Shown here in pieces: positions 47,308 through 55,328 of a DNA stretch of 64,000 nucleotides. The stretch's first letter is position 1, and the number at the start of each line of letters is the position of its first letter. A program made the translations under genes and the position numbers. The notes beneath the pieces were generated by a model that made no database searches, was not told the DNA's origin, and saw only the letters and a program-made list of their open reading frames with translations. This DNA comes from Streptomyces collinus (lineage in GTDB: Bacteria > Actinomycetota > Actinomycetes > Streptomycetales > Streptomycetaceae): the NCBI RefSeq assembly GCF_031348265.1, contig NZ_CP133771.1, forward strand, positions 372,001 through 436,000, given 5' to 3'.

Positions 47308-49650
47308 TCAGAACAGCGGGGTGAGTGACTGTTCGCACCAGATCGTCTTGCCCCGGGTGGTCTGCCGGCTGCCCCAGCGCTGGGTGAGCTGGGCGACGAG
47401 CAGCAGACCGCGGCCGCCCTCGTCGTCCTGGTGCGCCCGCCGCAGGTGCGGGGAGGTCGAACTGCCGTCGGACACCTCACAGATGAGGGTCCGGTCCCGG
47501 ATCAGGCGGAGCTGGATGGGCGGGGCGCCGTACCGGATGGCGTTGGTGACCAGTTCGCTGACGACGAGTTCGGTGACGAAGGCCGTCTCGTCCAGGCCCC
47601 ACGCGGTGAGCTGGTCGGTGGCGGCCTGCCGGGTGGCGGCCACCTCCGCGGGGTCCGGGACGACGTCCCAGGTGGCGACCTGGTCGGCACCCAGCGCCCG
47701 GGTCCGTGCCAGCAGCAGGGCCACGTCGTCGCCGGGCTCCTCCGGTAGTACGGCCTTCAGCACGGTGTCGCACAGGGCGTCCAGCGAGTCGGTGGGCACG
47801 GTCAGGGCCCGGCACAGCTCGTCGGTGGCGTGGTCGACGTCGCGGTCGCGGTCCTCGATGAGCCCGTCGGTGTAGAGGGCGACGACGGAGCCCTCGGGCA
47901 GCTGGAGCTCCGTCGCCTCGAACGGCAGCCCTCCCACGCCCAGCGGGGGCCCCGCGCTCATGGGGATCAGCCGGGTGGATCCGTCGGGCAGCACCAGGGC
48001 GGGTGCGGGGTGGCCGGCGGCGGCCAGGTTCAGGCGGCGCACGACGGGGTCGTAGACGGCGTAGAGGCAGGTCGCGCCCAGCTCGGCGACCTCGTCGCCC
48101 TGGTCGTCCGAGGCGAGATGGGTGACCAGGTCGTCGAGGTGCGTGAGGAGTTCGTCCGGCGGCAGGTCCACGTCGGCGAGGGTGCGGACGGCCGTGACCA
48201 GCCGGCCCATGGTCGCCGTGGAGGGGATGCCGTGCCCCACGACATCCCCCACGACCAGCGCGACGCGGCTGCCGGACAGCGGGATCACGTCGAACCAGTC
48301 GCCGCCGATACCGGCCGCCGAGCCGGAGGGCAGGTAGCGGTGGGCGACCTGGACGGCGGCCTGGCCGGGCAGGCCCCTGGGCAGCAAACTGTGCTGGAGG
48401 GCGAGGGCGGTGGTGCGTTCGCGGGCGAAGCGGCGGGCGTTGTCGACGCAGACCGCGGCCCGGCTGGCGAGTTCCTCGGCGAACACCGCGTCGTCGTCGG
48501 CGTAGTCGTCGGGCTGCGCCACCCGCACGGCCACGGCGACGCCGAGCGTGGTGCCGCGGGCACGCAGCGGTACGGCCATCATCGAATGGACGCCCATGCG
48601 GTAGGGGCGTCCTTCCGGGGCGCGGGAATTGCGCTCGGCGACCCAGCGCATGAACGCCGGCTCCCCTGCCTGGCTGATGATGGCCCGGCCCTCCCGCATG
48701 GCCCGGGCGATCGGCGAGAACGAGGGATAGACATCCACTTCTCCCACGTGGACGGCCGCTTCCGGAGTGCCCTCGGTGACGGATCCGTGGGCGACCCGCC
48801 GCAGGGTGATCTCCTCCGCGGACGCGGCAGGTGCCTCGTCGGCCCCGAGCACCCAGTCGAACAGGTCCACGCTCGCGAAGTCCGCGAACCGGGGCACCAC
48901 GACCCCGATCAGTTCCTCGGCCGTGCGGACCACGTCCAGGGTGGTGCCGATGGCGGCGGCGGCCTCGTTCAGCAGGGCGAGGCGCTGCCTTGCCCAGTAC
49001 TGCTCGGTGCTGTCGAACGCGGCCAGGGCGGTCCCCACGAGTTCGCCGTCGGCGTCCCGCACCGGCCACATCTCGGTGACCCAGGCGTGCTCCCGGTTGA
49101 GGGCCGGTGCGCCGGTGTAGCTCTCGTACCGCAGCGGCCGGCCCGTCTCGACGACGTGCCGCAGGTGCCAGTTGAAGCCGCGGCTGTGCTCCGCCTCCTC
49201 CACTGTCTCGGGGAAGTGCCGGCCGAGCAGCGTCTCCTCGGACACGCCCATCACATGGCACGCGACGTCGTTGAGCCGCAGGTAGCGCTGCTTGACGTCG
49301 AAGACGGACATCGACATGGACGCCTGCTGGAAGGCACGGCCGGCGAGGGACGTCTCCCCGGGGCCGGGCGACGCGGCGGTGATCACGTACCCGCTCGCTT
49401 CGCCGTCCGGGCCCGTCACGGCGCAGGCCCTCACGCGCAGCCCGACGAGGTAGCCGTCGCGGTGCCGCACCATGACCGTGCCGGACCGCGCGGACATCGC
49501 CTCGGGCGGCACGGCCTCGGCGAGCAAGTCCCGCGCGGCACGGCCCAGGGCCTCATGGGCGGGGTAGCCGGTCAGCCGTCGGGCTCCCTCGCTCCACCCC
49601 GTCAGGATGCCGCGGGCGTCGATGATCGCAGCAGCGGAGGCGTCCTCCAT
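47308..49650 (-). CDS. PAS-PAS-GAF-SpoIIE (PP2C) phosphatase with HATPase domain
   Basis: 780-aa cytoplasmic signalling protein. Order: PAS (about 5-110, IIDARGILTGWSEGARRLTGY), second PAS (115-220, SVFDVKQRYLRLNDVAC), GAF (240-390), SpoIIE-type PP2C (400-625, GGDWFDVIPLSGSRVALVVGDVVGHG with its metal Asps, and LYTDGLIEDRDRD), and an RsbW-like ATPase (660-780, FVTELVVSELVTNAIRYGAPP). It probably sets the phosphorylation of an anti-sigma antagonist, with both phosphatase and kinase-like modules in one chain. ATG 49650 is chosen; a TTG at 49686 would add 12 residues. Confidence 0.9.
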   Translation of the reverse strand: MEDASAAAIIDARGILTGWSEGARRLTGYPAHEALGRAARDLLAEAVPPEAMSARSGTVMVRHRDGYLVGLRVRACAVTGPDGEASGYVITAASPGPGETSLAGRAFQQASMSMSVFDVKQRYLRLNDVACHVMGVSEETLLGRHFPETVEEAEHSRGFNWHLRHVVETGRPLRYESYTGAPALNREHAWVTEMWPVRDADGELVGTALAAFDSTEQYWARQRLALLNEAAAAIGTTLDVVRTAEELIGVVVPRFADFASVDLFDWVLGADEAPAASAEEITLRRVAHGSVTEGTPEAAVHVGEVDVYPSFSPIARAMREGRAIISQAGEPAFMRWVAERNSRAPEGRPYRMGVHSMMAVPLRARGTTLGVAVAVRVAQPDDYADDDAVFAEELASRAAVCVDNARRFARERTTALALQHSLLPRGLPGQAAVQVAHRYLPSGSAAGIGGDWFDVIPLSGSRVALVVGDVVGHGIPSTATMGRLVTAVRTLADVDLPPDELLTHLDDLVTHLASDDQGDEVAELGATCLYAVYDPVVRRLNLAAAGHPAPALVLPDGSTRLIPMSAGPPLGVGGLPFEATELQLPEGSVVALYTDGLIEDRDRDVDHATDELCRALTVPTDSLDALCDTVLKAVLPEEPGDDVALLLARTRALGADQVATWDVVPDPAEVAATRQAATDQLTAWGLDETAFVTELVVSELVTNAIRYGAPPIQLRLIRDRTLICEVSDGSSTSPHLRRAHQDDEGGRGLLLVAQLTQRWGSRQTTRGKTIWCEQSLTPLF

Positions 49651-49711
49651 ATCGTCCAGGATTATCCCTTTGCCGCCCTGTATCAACCGCGACGCTGCAT
49701 TCGTGACCGTG

Positions 49712-50179
49712 TCAGGACCGGTGGGCGCGCAGTGCGGTGAGCGCCCGGTCGGCGTGCGCGTTCATGCGCAGTTCGCTGCGTACGACGTCGAGGACGGTGC
49801 GGTCCTGCGCTATGACGAACGTGGTGCGCTTGGTGGGCGCCAGGGAGAAGCCGCGTTTCACTCCGAACCGTTCGCGGACCGTGCCGTCGGCGTCGGACAG
49901 CAGCGGCATGCCGAGGCCGTGCCGGCCGGCGAACTCCTGCTGCCGCTCGACGTCGTCGCCGCTGATGCCCACGGGCCGGGCGCCGACGGCCGCGAACTCG
50001 GCGGCGAGGTCGCGGAAGTGGCAGGCCTGGGCGGTGCAGCCGGGGGTCAGGGCGGCCGGGTAGAAGAAGAGCACGACGGGGCCCTCGGCGAGCAGCTCGG
50101 ACAGGCTGCGGACGGTGCCGGTCTCGTCGGGCAGGGAGAAGTCCTCGACTTCGTCGCCGGTCTCCACGCGCGCGGTCAC
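49712..50179 (-). CDS. bcp: BCP/PrxQ-type peroxiredoxin
   Basis: 155-aa thiol peroxidase that reduces hydroperoxides. Peroxidatic Cys48 and resolving Cys53 in FYPAALTPGCTAQACHFRD, plus the start GDEVEDFSLPDETGTVRSLSELL, identify the atypical 2-Cys BCP class. The GTG at 50179 overlaps the stop of the DoxX-like gene (GTGA), so a membrane DoxX-like protein and the peroxidase are produced together. They share the promoter region with the TACCG palindrome at 50589. Confidence 0.92.
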   Translation of the reverse strand: MTARVETGDEVEDFSLPDETGTVRSLSELLAEGPVVLFFYPAALTPGCTAQACHFRDLAAEFAAVGARPVGISGDDVERQQEFAGRHGLGMPLLSDADGTVRERFGVKRGFSLAPTKRTTFVIAQDRTVLDVVRSELRMNAHADRALTALRAHRS

Positions 50180-50556
50180 GACCTGCCCTCCGCGTTCCGG
50201 GCGACGCCGCGGGCCCAGAGCACCAGGGGCACCTGCAGGGGCAGGCGGGCGAAGGCGGCGGTCTTCTGCGGGGTGGGGCGGTGACGCCAGTCGGCGGCCA
50301 TCTTGACGTTGGCGGGGAACACCCCGACGAAGAAGGCGGCCGCGGCCAGCGCTGCGGCCTTGCGGGTGCGCGGCAGTGCCAGGCCGGCGGCCAGCGCGAG
50401 CTCGGCGGCGCCGCTGGCGTAGGTCCAGGTCCTCGGTGTGCCGGGCAGGCCGCGCGGGATGGTCGCGTCGAACGGGCGTGGGGCGGCGAAGTGGGCGACG
50501 CCCGCGGTGGCCAGGAGGCCGGCGAGCAGCAGGGGCGAGCGTTCGGACCGGGGCAC
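50176..50556 (-). CDS. DoxX-like membrane protein
   Basis: 126-aa protein with four hydrophobic segments: LLLAGLLATAGVAHFAAP, a segment near WTYASGAAELALAAGLAL, AAALAAAAFFVGVFPANVKMAADW, and LPLQVPLVLWARGVA. The AAELALAAGL and PANVKMAADWRHRP motifs are typical of short DoxX-like proteins. GTG 50556 follows AGGAGG with 3 nt spacing. First gene of a two-gene operon with bcp, so a thiol-redox role in the membrane is likely. Confidence 0.82.
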   Translation of the reverse strand: MPRSERSPLLLAGLLATAGVAHFAAPRPFDATIPRGLPGTPRTWTYASGAAELALAAGLALPRTRKAAALAAAAFFVGVFPANVKMAADWRHRPTPQKTAAFARLPLQVPLVLWARGVARNAEGRS

Positions 50557-50588
50557 GGTTCCTCCTCTGAAGGCCTGCCGCGCATTAT

Positions 50589-50600
50589 TACCGGACGGTA
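50589..50600. promoter_or_regulatory. Palindrome upstream of the doxX-like/bcp operon
   Basis: TACCG-GA-CGGTA, a 12-bp inverted repeat 33 nt upstream of the GTG at 50556, in the 50-bp gap before the AraC stop codon. TetR-like in form; no adjacent TetR gene. Confidence 0.5.
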
Positions 50601-50606
50601 GTCAGG

Positions 50607-51368
50607 TCAGTTCACCGGGTCCCGGGAGTGCCCGTGATGTCTGCCCGGCGTGTAGCCGAAGGAGCGGCGGAAGACGTCGATGAAGGCGCTCGCGGAGGAC
50701 CAGCCGCAGCGGTGGGCGACGGTCGTGACGGGCAGGCCGTCGGCCAGCATCCGCAGGGCGTGGTAGAGCCGCGACTGGGTGCGCCACTGCGGGAACGTCA
50801 TGCCGAACTCGCCCCGGAAGAGCCGGCTGAGGGTCCGCTCCCCCACCCCGGTCTCGGCCCCCAGCTCGGCGAGGGTGGGCACGTCGGCGGGGTCGGCGTG
50901 CACGAGGGCGCAGACGGCGGCCAGGCGCGGGTCCGCGGGGGTGGGCAGACGCAGCGGCTGCTGGTGCGAGACCCGGAGCTGGTCGCGCAGGACGGCGCGC
51001 AGGCGGCGGCGCTCGGGGCTGTCGTCGCCGGGGTCGCGGGTGCAGGCGAGGATCAGCTCCCGCAGCAGCGGGCTGACGGCGAGGACGGCCGGTCGGTCGA
51101 GGCCGAGGGGGTTGTCGGCGGCGGGCAGGCCGACCAGGTGCAGGTCGAGCCGGCCGTGGGCGCGGTGGGCGTGGACGGTGCCGGCCGGGACCCAGATGGC
51201 GCGGGTGCCGGGGGCGAACCAGGTGCCGGCGTCGGTGGTGACGGCGACGACTCCGGCACCGGCGTAGACGATCTGGTGGTCGTCGTGCCGGTGGGCGTCG
51301 ATGCGGTCGCCGGCGGTGAGCCGCTGGGCGCGGGTCGGGGCCGTGGGGGTGTGGCGGATGTTCGGCAC
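50607..51368 (-). CDS. AraC-family transcriptional regulator
   Basis: 253-aa regulator. A cupin-type sensor domain (residues 15-90, AGDRIDAHRHDDHQIVYAGAGVVAVTTDAG and WVPAGTVHAHRAHGRLDLHLVG) precedes a C-terminal double HTH (LAELGAETGVGERTLSRLFRGEFGMTFPQWRTQSRLYHALRMLA and TTVAHRCGWSSASAFIDVFRRSFGYTP). GTG 51368 gives the family start NIRHTPTAPT. Divergent, 54 bp, from the MFS gene that it likely controls; this regulator-exporter arrangement is common. Confidence 0.92.
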   Translation of the reverse strand: MPNIRHTPTAPTRAQRLTAGDRIDAHRHDDHQIVYAGAGVVAVTTDAGTWFAPGTRAIWVPAGTVHAHRAHGRLDLHLVGLPAADNPLGLDRPAVLAVSPLLRELILACTRDPGDDSPERRRLRAVLRDQLRVSHQQPLRLPTPADPRLAAVCALVHADPADVPTLAELGAETGVGERTLSRLFRGEFGMTFPQWRTQSRLYHALRMLADGLPVTTVAHRCGWSSASAFIDVFRRSFGYTPGRHHGHSRDPVN

Positions 51369-51422
51369 AGTCCGGCAGATTATCGGAAGCGGGCCAGGTG
51401 CCCGGCGGACGACGATCGCCGG

Positions 51423-52613
51423 GTGACCACTTCGAGACGCGATCGACCCGTCCCCCTGATGTCCCTGGGGCACGCCTGCGTGGACGTGTACCAGGGGGCC
51501 GTGGCCGCTCTGGTTCCGTACTTCGTCGCCGAGCGTGCCTACTCCTATGCCGCCGCCTCGGGTGTCGTCCTGGCGGCGTCCCTGCTGTCGTCGCTGGTGC
51601 AGCCGCTGTTCGGGGTGCTCACCGACCGGTGGGCGATGCCGTGGCTGCTGCCGCTGAGCGCGCTGACGGCCGGGGCGGGCGTCGCCCTGAGCGGGGTGAC
51701 CGGCTCCTATGCGCTGACGCTGGCGGTGGTGGCCGTGTCGGGCGTGGGTGTGGCCGCCTACCATCCGGAGGCCGCCCGGGTGGCGCGGGTCGTGGCGCAG
51801 GGCCGGCACACGGCGATGGGCTGGTTCTCCTTCGGCGGCAACGCGGGCTTCGCCCTGGCTCCCCTGCTGGTCTTCGCCGTGGTGGCCACGGGCGGGCTGC
51901 GCGCCTCTCCCCTGCTGGTGGTCCCGGCCCTGGCGGGGGCGGCGCTGTGCGCGGCGGCGGTGCGCTCGGCGGGCTCCGGCGCCAGGAGTGCTGCCGCGTC
52001 CGCCGCCGTGGGCGAGGACGACTGGGGGTCCTTCCTGCGGCTGTCCGGGGCGGTGGTCTGCCGCTCCGTGGTGCTCGTGGGCTTGGGCACGTTCGTCGCG
52101 CTGTACGTGCGGGAGCGCACCGGCGGCGGTGCGGCGGCCGGTGCGGCGGCCCTGTTCGTGCTCTATGCCGGCGGCGCGGCCGGCACGCTCGTCGGGGGCC
52201 GGCTGGCCGAGCGGTACGGGCGAACAGCGGTGGTGCGCCGGTCGTACGCCCTGACCGTCCCGGCCGTGGCCGGGCTGGTCCTGGTGCCCGGGTCGCCGGT
52301 GTACCTGTTCGTGGCGCTGACGTCGGCGGGTCTGTACGTGCCGTTCTCGCTGCACATCACGCTGGGCCAGGACTTCCTGCCCCGGCGGGCGGGGACCGCG
52401 AGCGGGGTCACGCTGGGCCTGGCCGTGAGTGTCGGCGGTCTCGCGGCCCCCGCGCTCGGGGCGCTGGCCGATGCGACGTCCCTGCGGTCGGCCCTGCTGC
52501 CGCTCATCGCGCTGCCCGCGCTGGGCCGGCTGCTGCTGTGCGGCCTGCGCGAGCCGGCGCTGCAGGGGACGGCAGCCGAGCGGTCCGGTCCGCGCGATCC
52601 GGTGGCACGGTGA
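51423..52613 (+). CDS. MFS transporter, fosmidomycin-resistance-like
   Basis: 396-aa transporter with twelve hydrophobic segments. The start LMSLGHACVDVYQGAVAALVPYF and the loop GVLTDRWAMPWLLPLSAL, with AAYHPEAARVARVVA later, resemble the Fsr-type major facilitator subgroup that exports fosmidomycin and related compounds. GTG 51423 is only 54 bp from the AraC start, so both promoters overlap and the regulator probably acts here. Substrate inferred only from the subgroup. Convergent with the MarR gene. Confidence 0.85.
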   Translation: MTTSRRDRPVPLMSLGHACVDVYQGAVAALVPYFVAERAYSYAAASGVVLAASLLSSLVQPLFGVLTDRWAMPWLLPLSALTAGAGVALSGVTGSYALTLAVVAVSGVGVAAYHPEAARVARVVAQGRHTAMGWFSFGGNAGFALAPLLVFAVVATGGLRASPLLVVPALAGAALCAAAVRSAGSGARSAAASAAVGEDDWGSFLRLSGAVVCRSVVLVGLGTFVALYVRERTGGGAAAGAAALFVLYAGGAAGTLVGGRLAERYGRTAVVRRSYALTVPAVAGLVLVPGSPVYLFVALTSAGLYVPFSLHITLGQDFLPRRAGTASGVTLGLAVSVGGLAAPALGALADATSLRSALLPLIALPALGRLLLCGLREPALQGTAAERSGPRDPVAR

Positions 52614-52619
52614 CCGGGA

Positions 52620-53135
52620 TCAGGCCGTGCCGGCCGGGGCCGAGCCGGGTTGGCCTTCCTCGTCGCCGGCGTAGGCGAGGAAGTCGTCGACCATGCGGTG
52701 GAAGAGCGTCGCGAGCTGCCGCAGTTCTTCCGGGGACCAGTCCGAGAGCGCCCTCTGCATGCCGCGGACGCCGGCCTCGCGGACCTTGGCGATGGCCTCG
52801 CCCCCGGCGTCGGTGAGCTCGATGCGCTGGGCGCGGCGGTCGTCCGGGTCGGGGACGCGGGTGACGTAGCCGGACTTCTGCAACTGCTGCACCGTGCGTG
52901 TGACGTGCGAGGCCTCCACGCCCAGCCGGGCGGCGAGCTCCCCCGGCCGCTGCGGCTCGGAGTCGGCGATCTGTCGCAGCAGGGCGACGGCGGCGCGGTC
53001 GAGCGGGACGCCCGCCAGGGCCATCAGCCGTTCGTGCCGGCGGGCGCGCGTGCTCAGGTAGGTGATGCGGGTGAGCGCACGCTCGATCTCGGTCACTTCC
53101 GGCGAGGGGGCGTCGGGGAGCGGTGGTGTGGGCAT
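52620..53135 (-). CDS. MarR-family transcriptional regulator
   Basis: 171-aa winged-helix regulator. HTH LAARLGVEASHVTRTVQQLQKSGYVTRVPDPDDRRAQRIELTD is the classic MarR recognition helix and wing; flanking helices form the dimer. ATG 53135 is used; two GTG codons (53144, 53141) precede it. An imperfect palindrome TTGAGTTACGCAA directly upstream is a likely autoregulatory operator. The neighbouring MFS gene converges, so the target may be itself and a distant gene. Confidence 0.9.
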   Translation of the reverse strand: MPTPPLPDAPSPEVTEIERALTRITYLSTRARRHERLMALAGVPLDRAAVALLRQIADSEPQRPGELAARLGVEASHVTRTVQQLQKSGYVTRVPDPDDRRAQRIELTDAGGEAIAKVREAGVRGMQRALSDWSPEELRQLATLFHRMVDDFLAYAGDEEGQPGSAPAGTA

Positions 53136-53156
53136 GAGCACCACGGTACCATCTCG

Positions 53157-53169
53157 TTGCGTAACTCAA
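53157..53169. promoter_or_regulatory. Putative MarR operator
   Basis: TTGCGTAACTCAA: outer TTG/CAA and inner GT/AC positions are symmetric across 13 bp, 22 nt upstream of the MarR ATG. Candidate autoregulation site. Confidence 0.45.
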
Positions 53170-53181
53170 GTAAATCGAGTG

Positions 53182-53276
53182 GTTCACCCCACTAGTTCGC
53201 CCAGCCCCCGTTCGCTGGGCGTTCGTTCCCCCCGTTCGCCGAGCGCCCCCCGTTCATCAAGCGGTTCACCCCGTTC
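53182..53276 (+). repeat. GTTC-rich repetitive leader before the DNA ligase gene
   Basis: GTTC occurs nine times in 95 bp (53182, 53195, 53210, 53221, 53225, 53234, 53252, 53264, 53273), often as CCCGTTCRCC. Spacing is irregular, so it is a low-complexity repeat, not a CRISPR or coding array. It lies within the 165-bp region between the MarR and ligase starts. Confidence 0.5.
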
Positions 53277-53300
53277 AGGGGAAACAACCGGAGAACACGC

Positions 53301-54314
53301 GTGGCGGCCCGCCGGTCCGTCGACACCTCACCCGTGGACCTGCCGCTGATCCCGCCCATGCTCGCCACGTCCGGCACCCTGCCCTCCGCCGCGCAGGACG
53401 CGCGCTGGGCCTACGAGACCAAACAGGACGGCCAGCGCGTGGTGGTCTATCTGCCCGGGGACGGCAGTGTGCTGCTGCGCGCCCGCTCCGGTGACGACAT
53501 CACGGCCGCCTACCCCGAACTGCGGCCGCTGGCCACCGCCCTCGGCGCCACCCCCGCCGTACTGGACGGCGAGATCATGGCCCTGGACGACCAGGGGCGC
53601 GCCAGCTTCCAGTTGCTGCAGTCCCGGATGGGTCTGGCCCACGCCCCCGCCAGGGCCGCGCGGCGGGCTGCGGAGGTCCCGGTCCATCTCGTGCTGTTCG
53701 ACCTGATGCACCTGCGGAACGACTCCCTCCTGCGGCTCCCGTACGCCCGGCGCCGCGCGGCACTGGAGGACCTCGGCCTCGCCGGACCCTCCTGGTCGAC
53801 CCCGCGCGCACTCGTCGGCCACGGCGCCGAGGCCCTGCGCGCCACCCAGGAGCACGGTCTGGAGGGCCTGGTCTGCAAGCGGCTCGACTCGGTGTACGAA
53901 CCGGGGGTGCGTTCCCGGGCGTGGATCAAGATCCGCAACATGCGCACCGAGGACGTCCTGGTCGGCGGCTGGCAGCCCGGCAAGGGACGGCTCACCGGCC
54001 TGCCCGGCGCGGTGCTGGTCGGACAGCGTGCGGCGGGGCGGCTGCGCTACGTCGGCAGCGTCGGCACCGGCTGGAGCGAGGCCGAACGCACCGAACTCGC
54101 CGCGCTGCTGGGGGCCGCCGCGAGTGACGTCTGCCCCTTCGACCCCGCTCCGCGCGCTCCGGGCGCGCACTGGGTCGTACCCCGCCTGGTCGGCGAGGTC
54201 CGCTACAGCACCCGCACCCGGGAGGGGTTGCTGCGGCAGCCGTCCTGGCTGCGACTCCGGCCCGATCTCGCGCCCGAGGAGGCCGCGGCCGACATCCCGG
54301 ACGACATGGCCTGA
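53301..54314 (+). CDS. ATP-dependent DNA ligase (LigD/LigC-type)
   Basis: 337-aa ligase, nucleotidyltransferase plus OB-fold only. Catalytic Lys41 in YETKQDGQRVVVY (motif KxDG), LDGEIMALDDQGRASFQLLQSR (motif III region), LEGLVCKRLDSVYEPGVRSRAWIKIRN (motifs IV and V), then an OB-fold with RYVGSVGTGW. It resembles the ligase domain of LigD and may seal ends in non-homologous end joining. GTG 53301 follows GGAG with 7 nt spacing. The phosphoesterase at 46691-47305 could supply end-processing; no Ku gene is in the window. Confidence 0.92.
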   Translation: MAARRSVDTSPVDLPLIPPMLATSGTLPSAAQDARWAYETKQDGQRVVVYLPGDGSVLLRARSGDDITAAYPELRPLATALGATPAVLDGEIMALDDQGRASFQLLQSRMGLAHAPARAARRAAEVPVHLVLFDLMHLRNDSLLRLPYARRRAALEDLGLAGPSWSTPRALVGHGAEALRATQEHGLEGLVCKRLDSVYEPGVRSRAWIKIRNMRTEDVLVGGWQPGKGRLTGLPGAVLVGQRAAGRLRYVGSVGTGWSEAERTELAALLGAAASDVCPFDPAPRAPGAHWVVPRLVGEVRYSTRTREGLLRQPSWLRLRPDLAPEEAAADIPDDMA

Positions 54315-54456
54315 AACGAACAGGCCGCCCCAACTATCGGGCCCTGATTCACCGTTCGGATCCTCCGTCCCTCTTGGCATGGACGCGTTCAGCCAGGAAG
54401 CTGAACCTCCCTTTCCCCCACAGCCGTTGGGCTGCGCCCGGACCAAGGAGGACGCA

Positions 54457-55230
54457 GTGTCGTCACGCCCGTTCGCCCACCGCAGGAGATGGACCATCGG
54501 CGCGGCCGGTGCCGCCGCCCTCGTCCTCGCCTCCCCCGCCACGGCCTTCGCCGCCCCACCGTCGGCGCTGCCCGCCAACGCGGACGCCCTGGAGCAGACG
54601 TACCAGCCCGCCTACGACTACGACACCGACGGCTGCTACTCCACGCCCGCGATCGGCCCGGACGGAACCGTGAACGGCGGGCTCAAACCGACCGGCGCCC
54701 TGAACGGCAACTGCCGGGACGCCTCGGACCTCGACAACACCAACGGCTACGCGCGCTCCAAGTGCAACAACGGATGGTGCGCCATCCTGTACGCCCTCTA
54801 CTTCGAGAAGGACCAGGCGGTGGCCGGCAGCGGCATCGGAGGCCACCGGCACGACTTCGAGCACGTCGCGGTGTTCGTGCAGGACAACCAGGTCAAGTAC
54901 GTGTCGACGTCCAACCACGGCGGCTTCACCGTGCGCGCGGCGTCCGCGATCCGCTTCGACGGCACGCACCCGAAGATCGTCTACCACAAGGACGGCATCA
55001 GAACACACTGCTTCCGCGCCGCGAACGGGAACGACGAGCCGCCGGAGAACCACAAGCGCACCTGGCAGTACCCGGCCCTGGTCGGCTGGAACGGCTACCC
55101 GGCCGGGGTGCGCGACAAGCTCACGTCGTACGACTTCGGCAGCGCCAACTTCGGCCTGAAGGACGGCACCTTCGCCAACCACCTCGCCAAGGCCAAGCCC
55201 TCCGGCATCCCCTTCGACCCGTACGCCTGA
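54457..55230 (+). CDS. NPP1/NLP-family secreted protein (necrosis-inducing-like)
   Basis: 257-aa exported protein. A signal peptide (RRRWTIGAAGAAALVLASPATAFAA) ends near residue 33. The diagnostic NLP motif GHRHDFE occupies residues 129-135 (canonical GHRHDWE), with Cys60, Cys86, Cys103 and Cys108 possibly forming disulfides. NLPs bind plant sphingolipids and disrupt dicot membranes when functional. The Trp-to-Phe change in the core motif may weaken activity. GTG 54457 has AAGGAGG 6 nt upstream. The gene is monocistronic with a terminator after it. Confidence 0.92.
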   Translation: MSSRPFAHRRRWTIGAAGAAALVLASPATAFAAPPSALPANADALEQTYQPAYDYDTDGCYSTPAIGPDGTVNGGLKPTGALNGNCRDASDLDNTNGYARSKCNNGWCAILYALYFEKDQAVAGSGIGGHRHDFEHVAVFVQDNQVKYVSTSNHGGFTVRAASAIRFDGTHPKIVYHKDGIRTHCFRAANGNDEPPENHKRTWQYPALVGWNGYPAGVRDKLTSYDFGSANFGLKDGTFANHLAKAKPSGIPFDPYA

Positions 55231-55240
55231 CCGCACCCGG

Positions 55241-55270
55241 CCCGGCCGGAGGCCTAGGCCTCCGGCCGGG
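55241..55270 (+). terminator. Terminator after the NLP gene
   Basis: Perfect 13-bp stem CCCGGCCGGAGGC / GCCTCCGGCCGGG with loop CTAG, 10 nt after the stop. Confidence 0.9.
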
Positions 55271-55328
55271 TCCGGCTTCCGCCCCGCGCCCGATCCCCCG
55301 GCACGGGGCGGCCGCATAGCGTCCCGGC

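Noticed and set aside
53182..53276. CRISPR-like array
   Set aside because: The GTTC units are only four bases, spaced 4 to 18 bp apart, with no regular spacer or long repeat.
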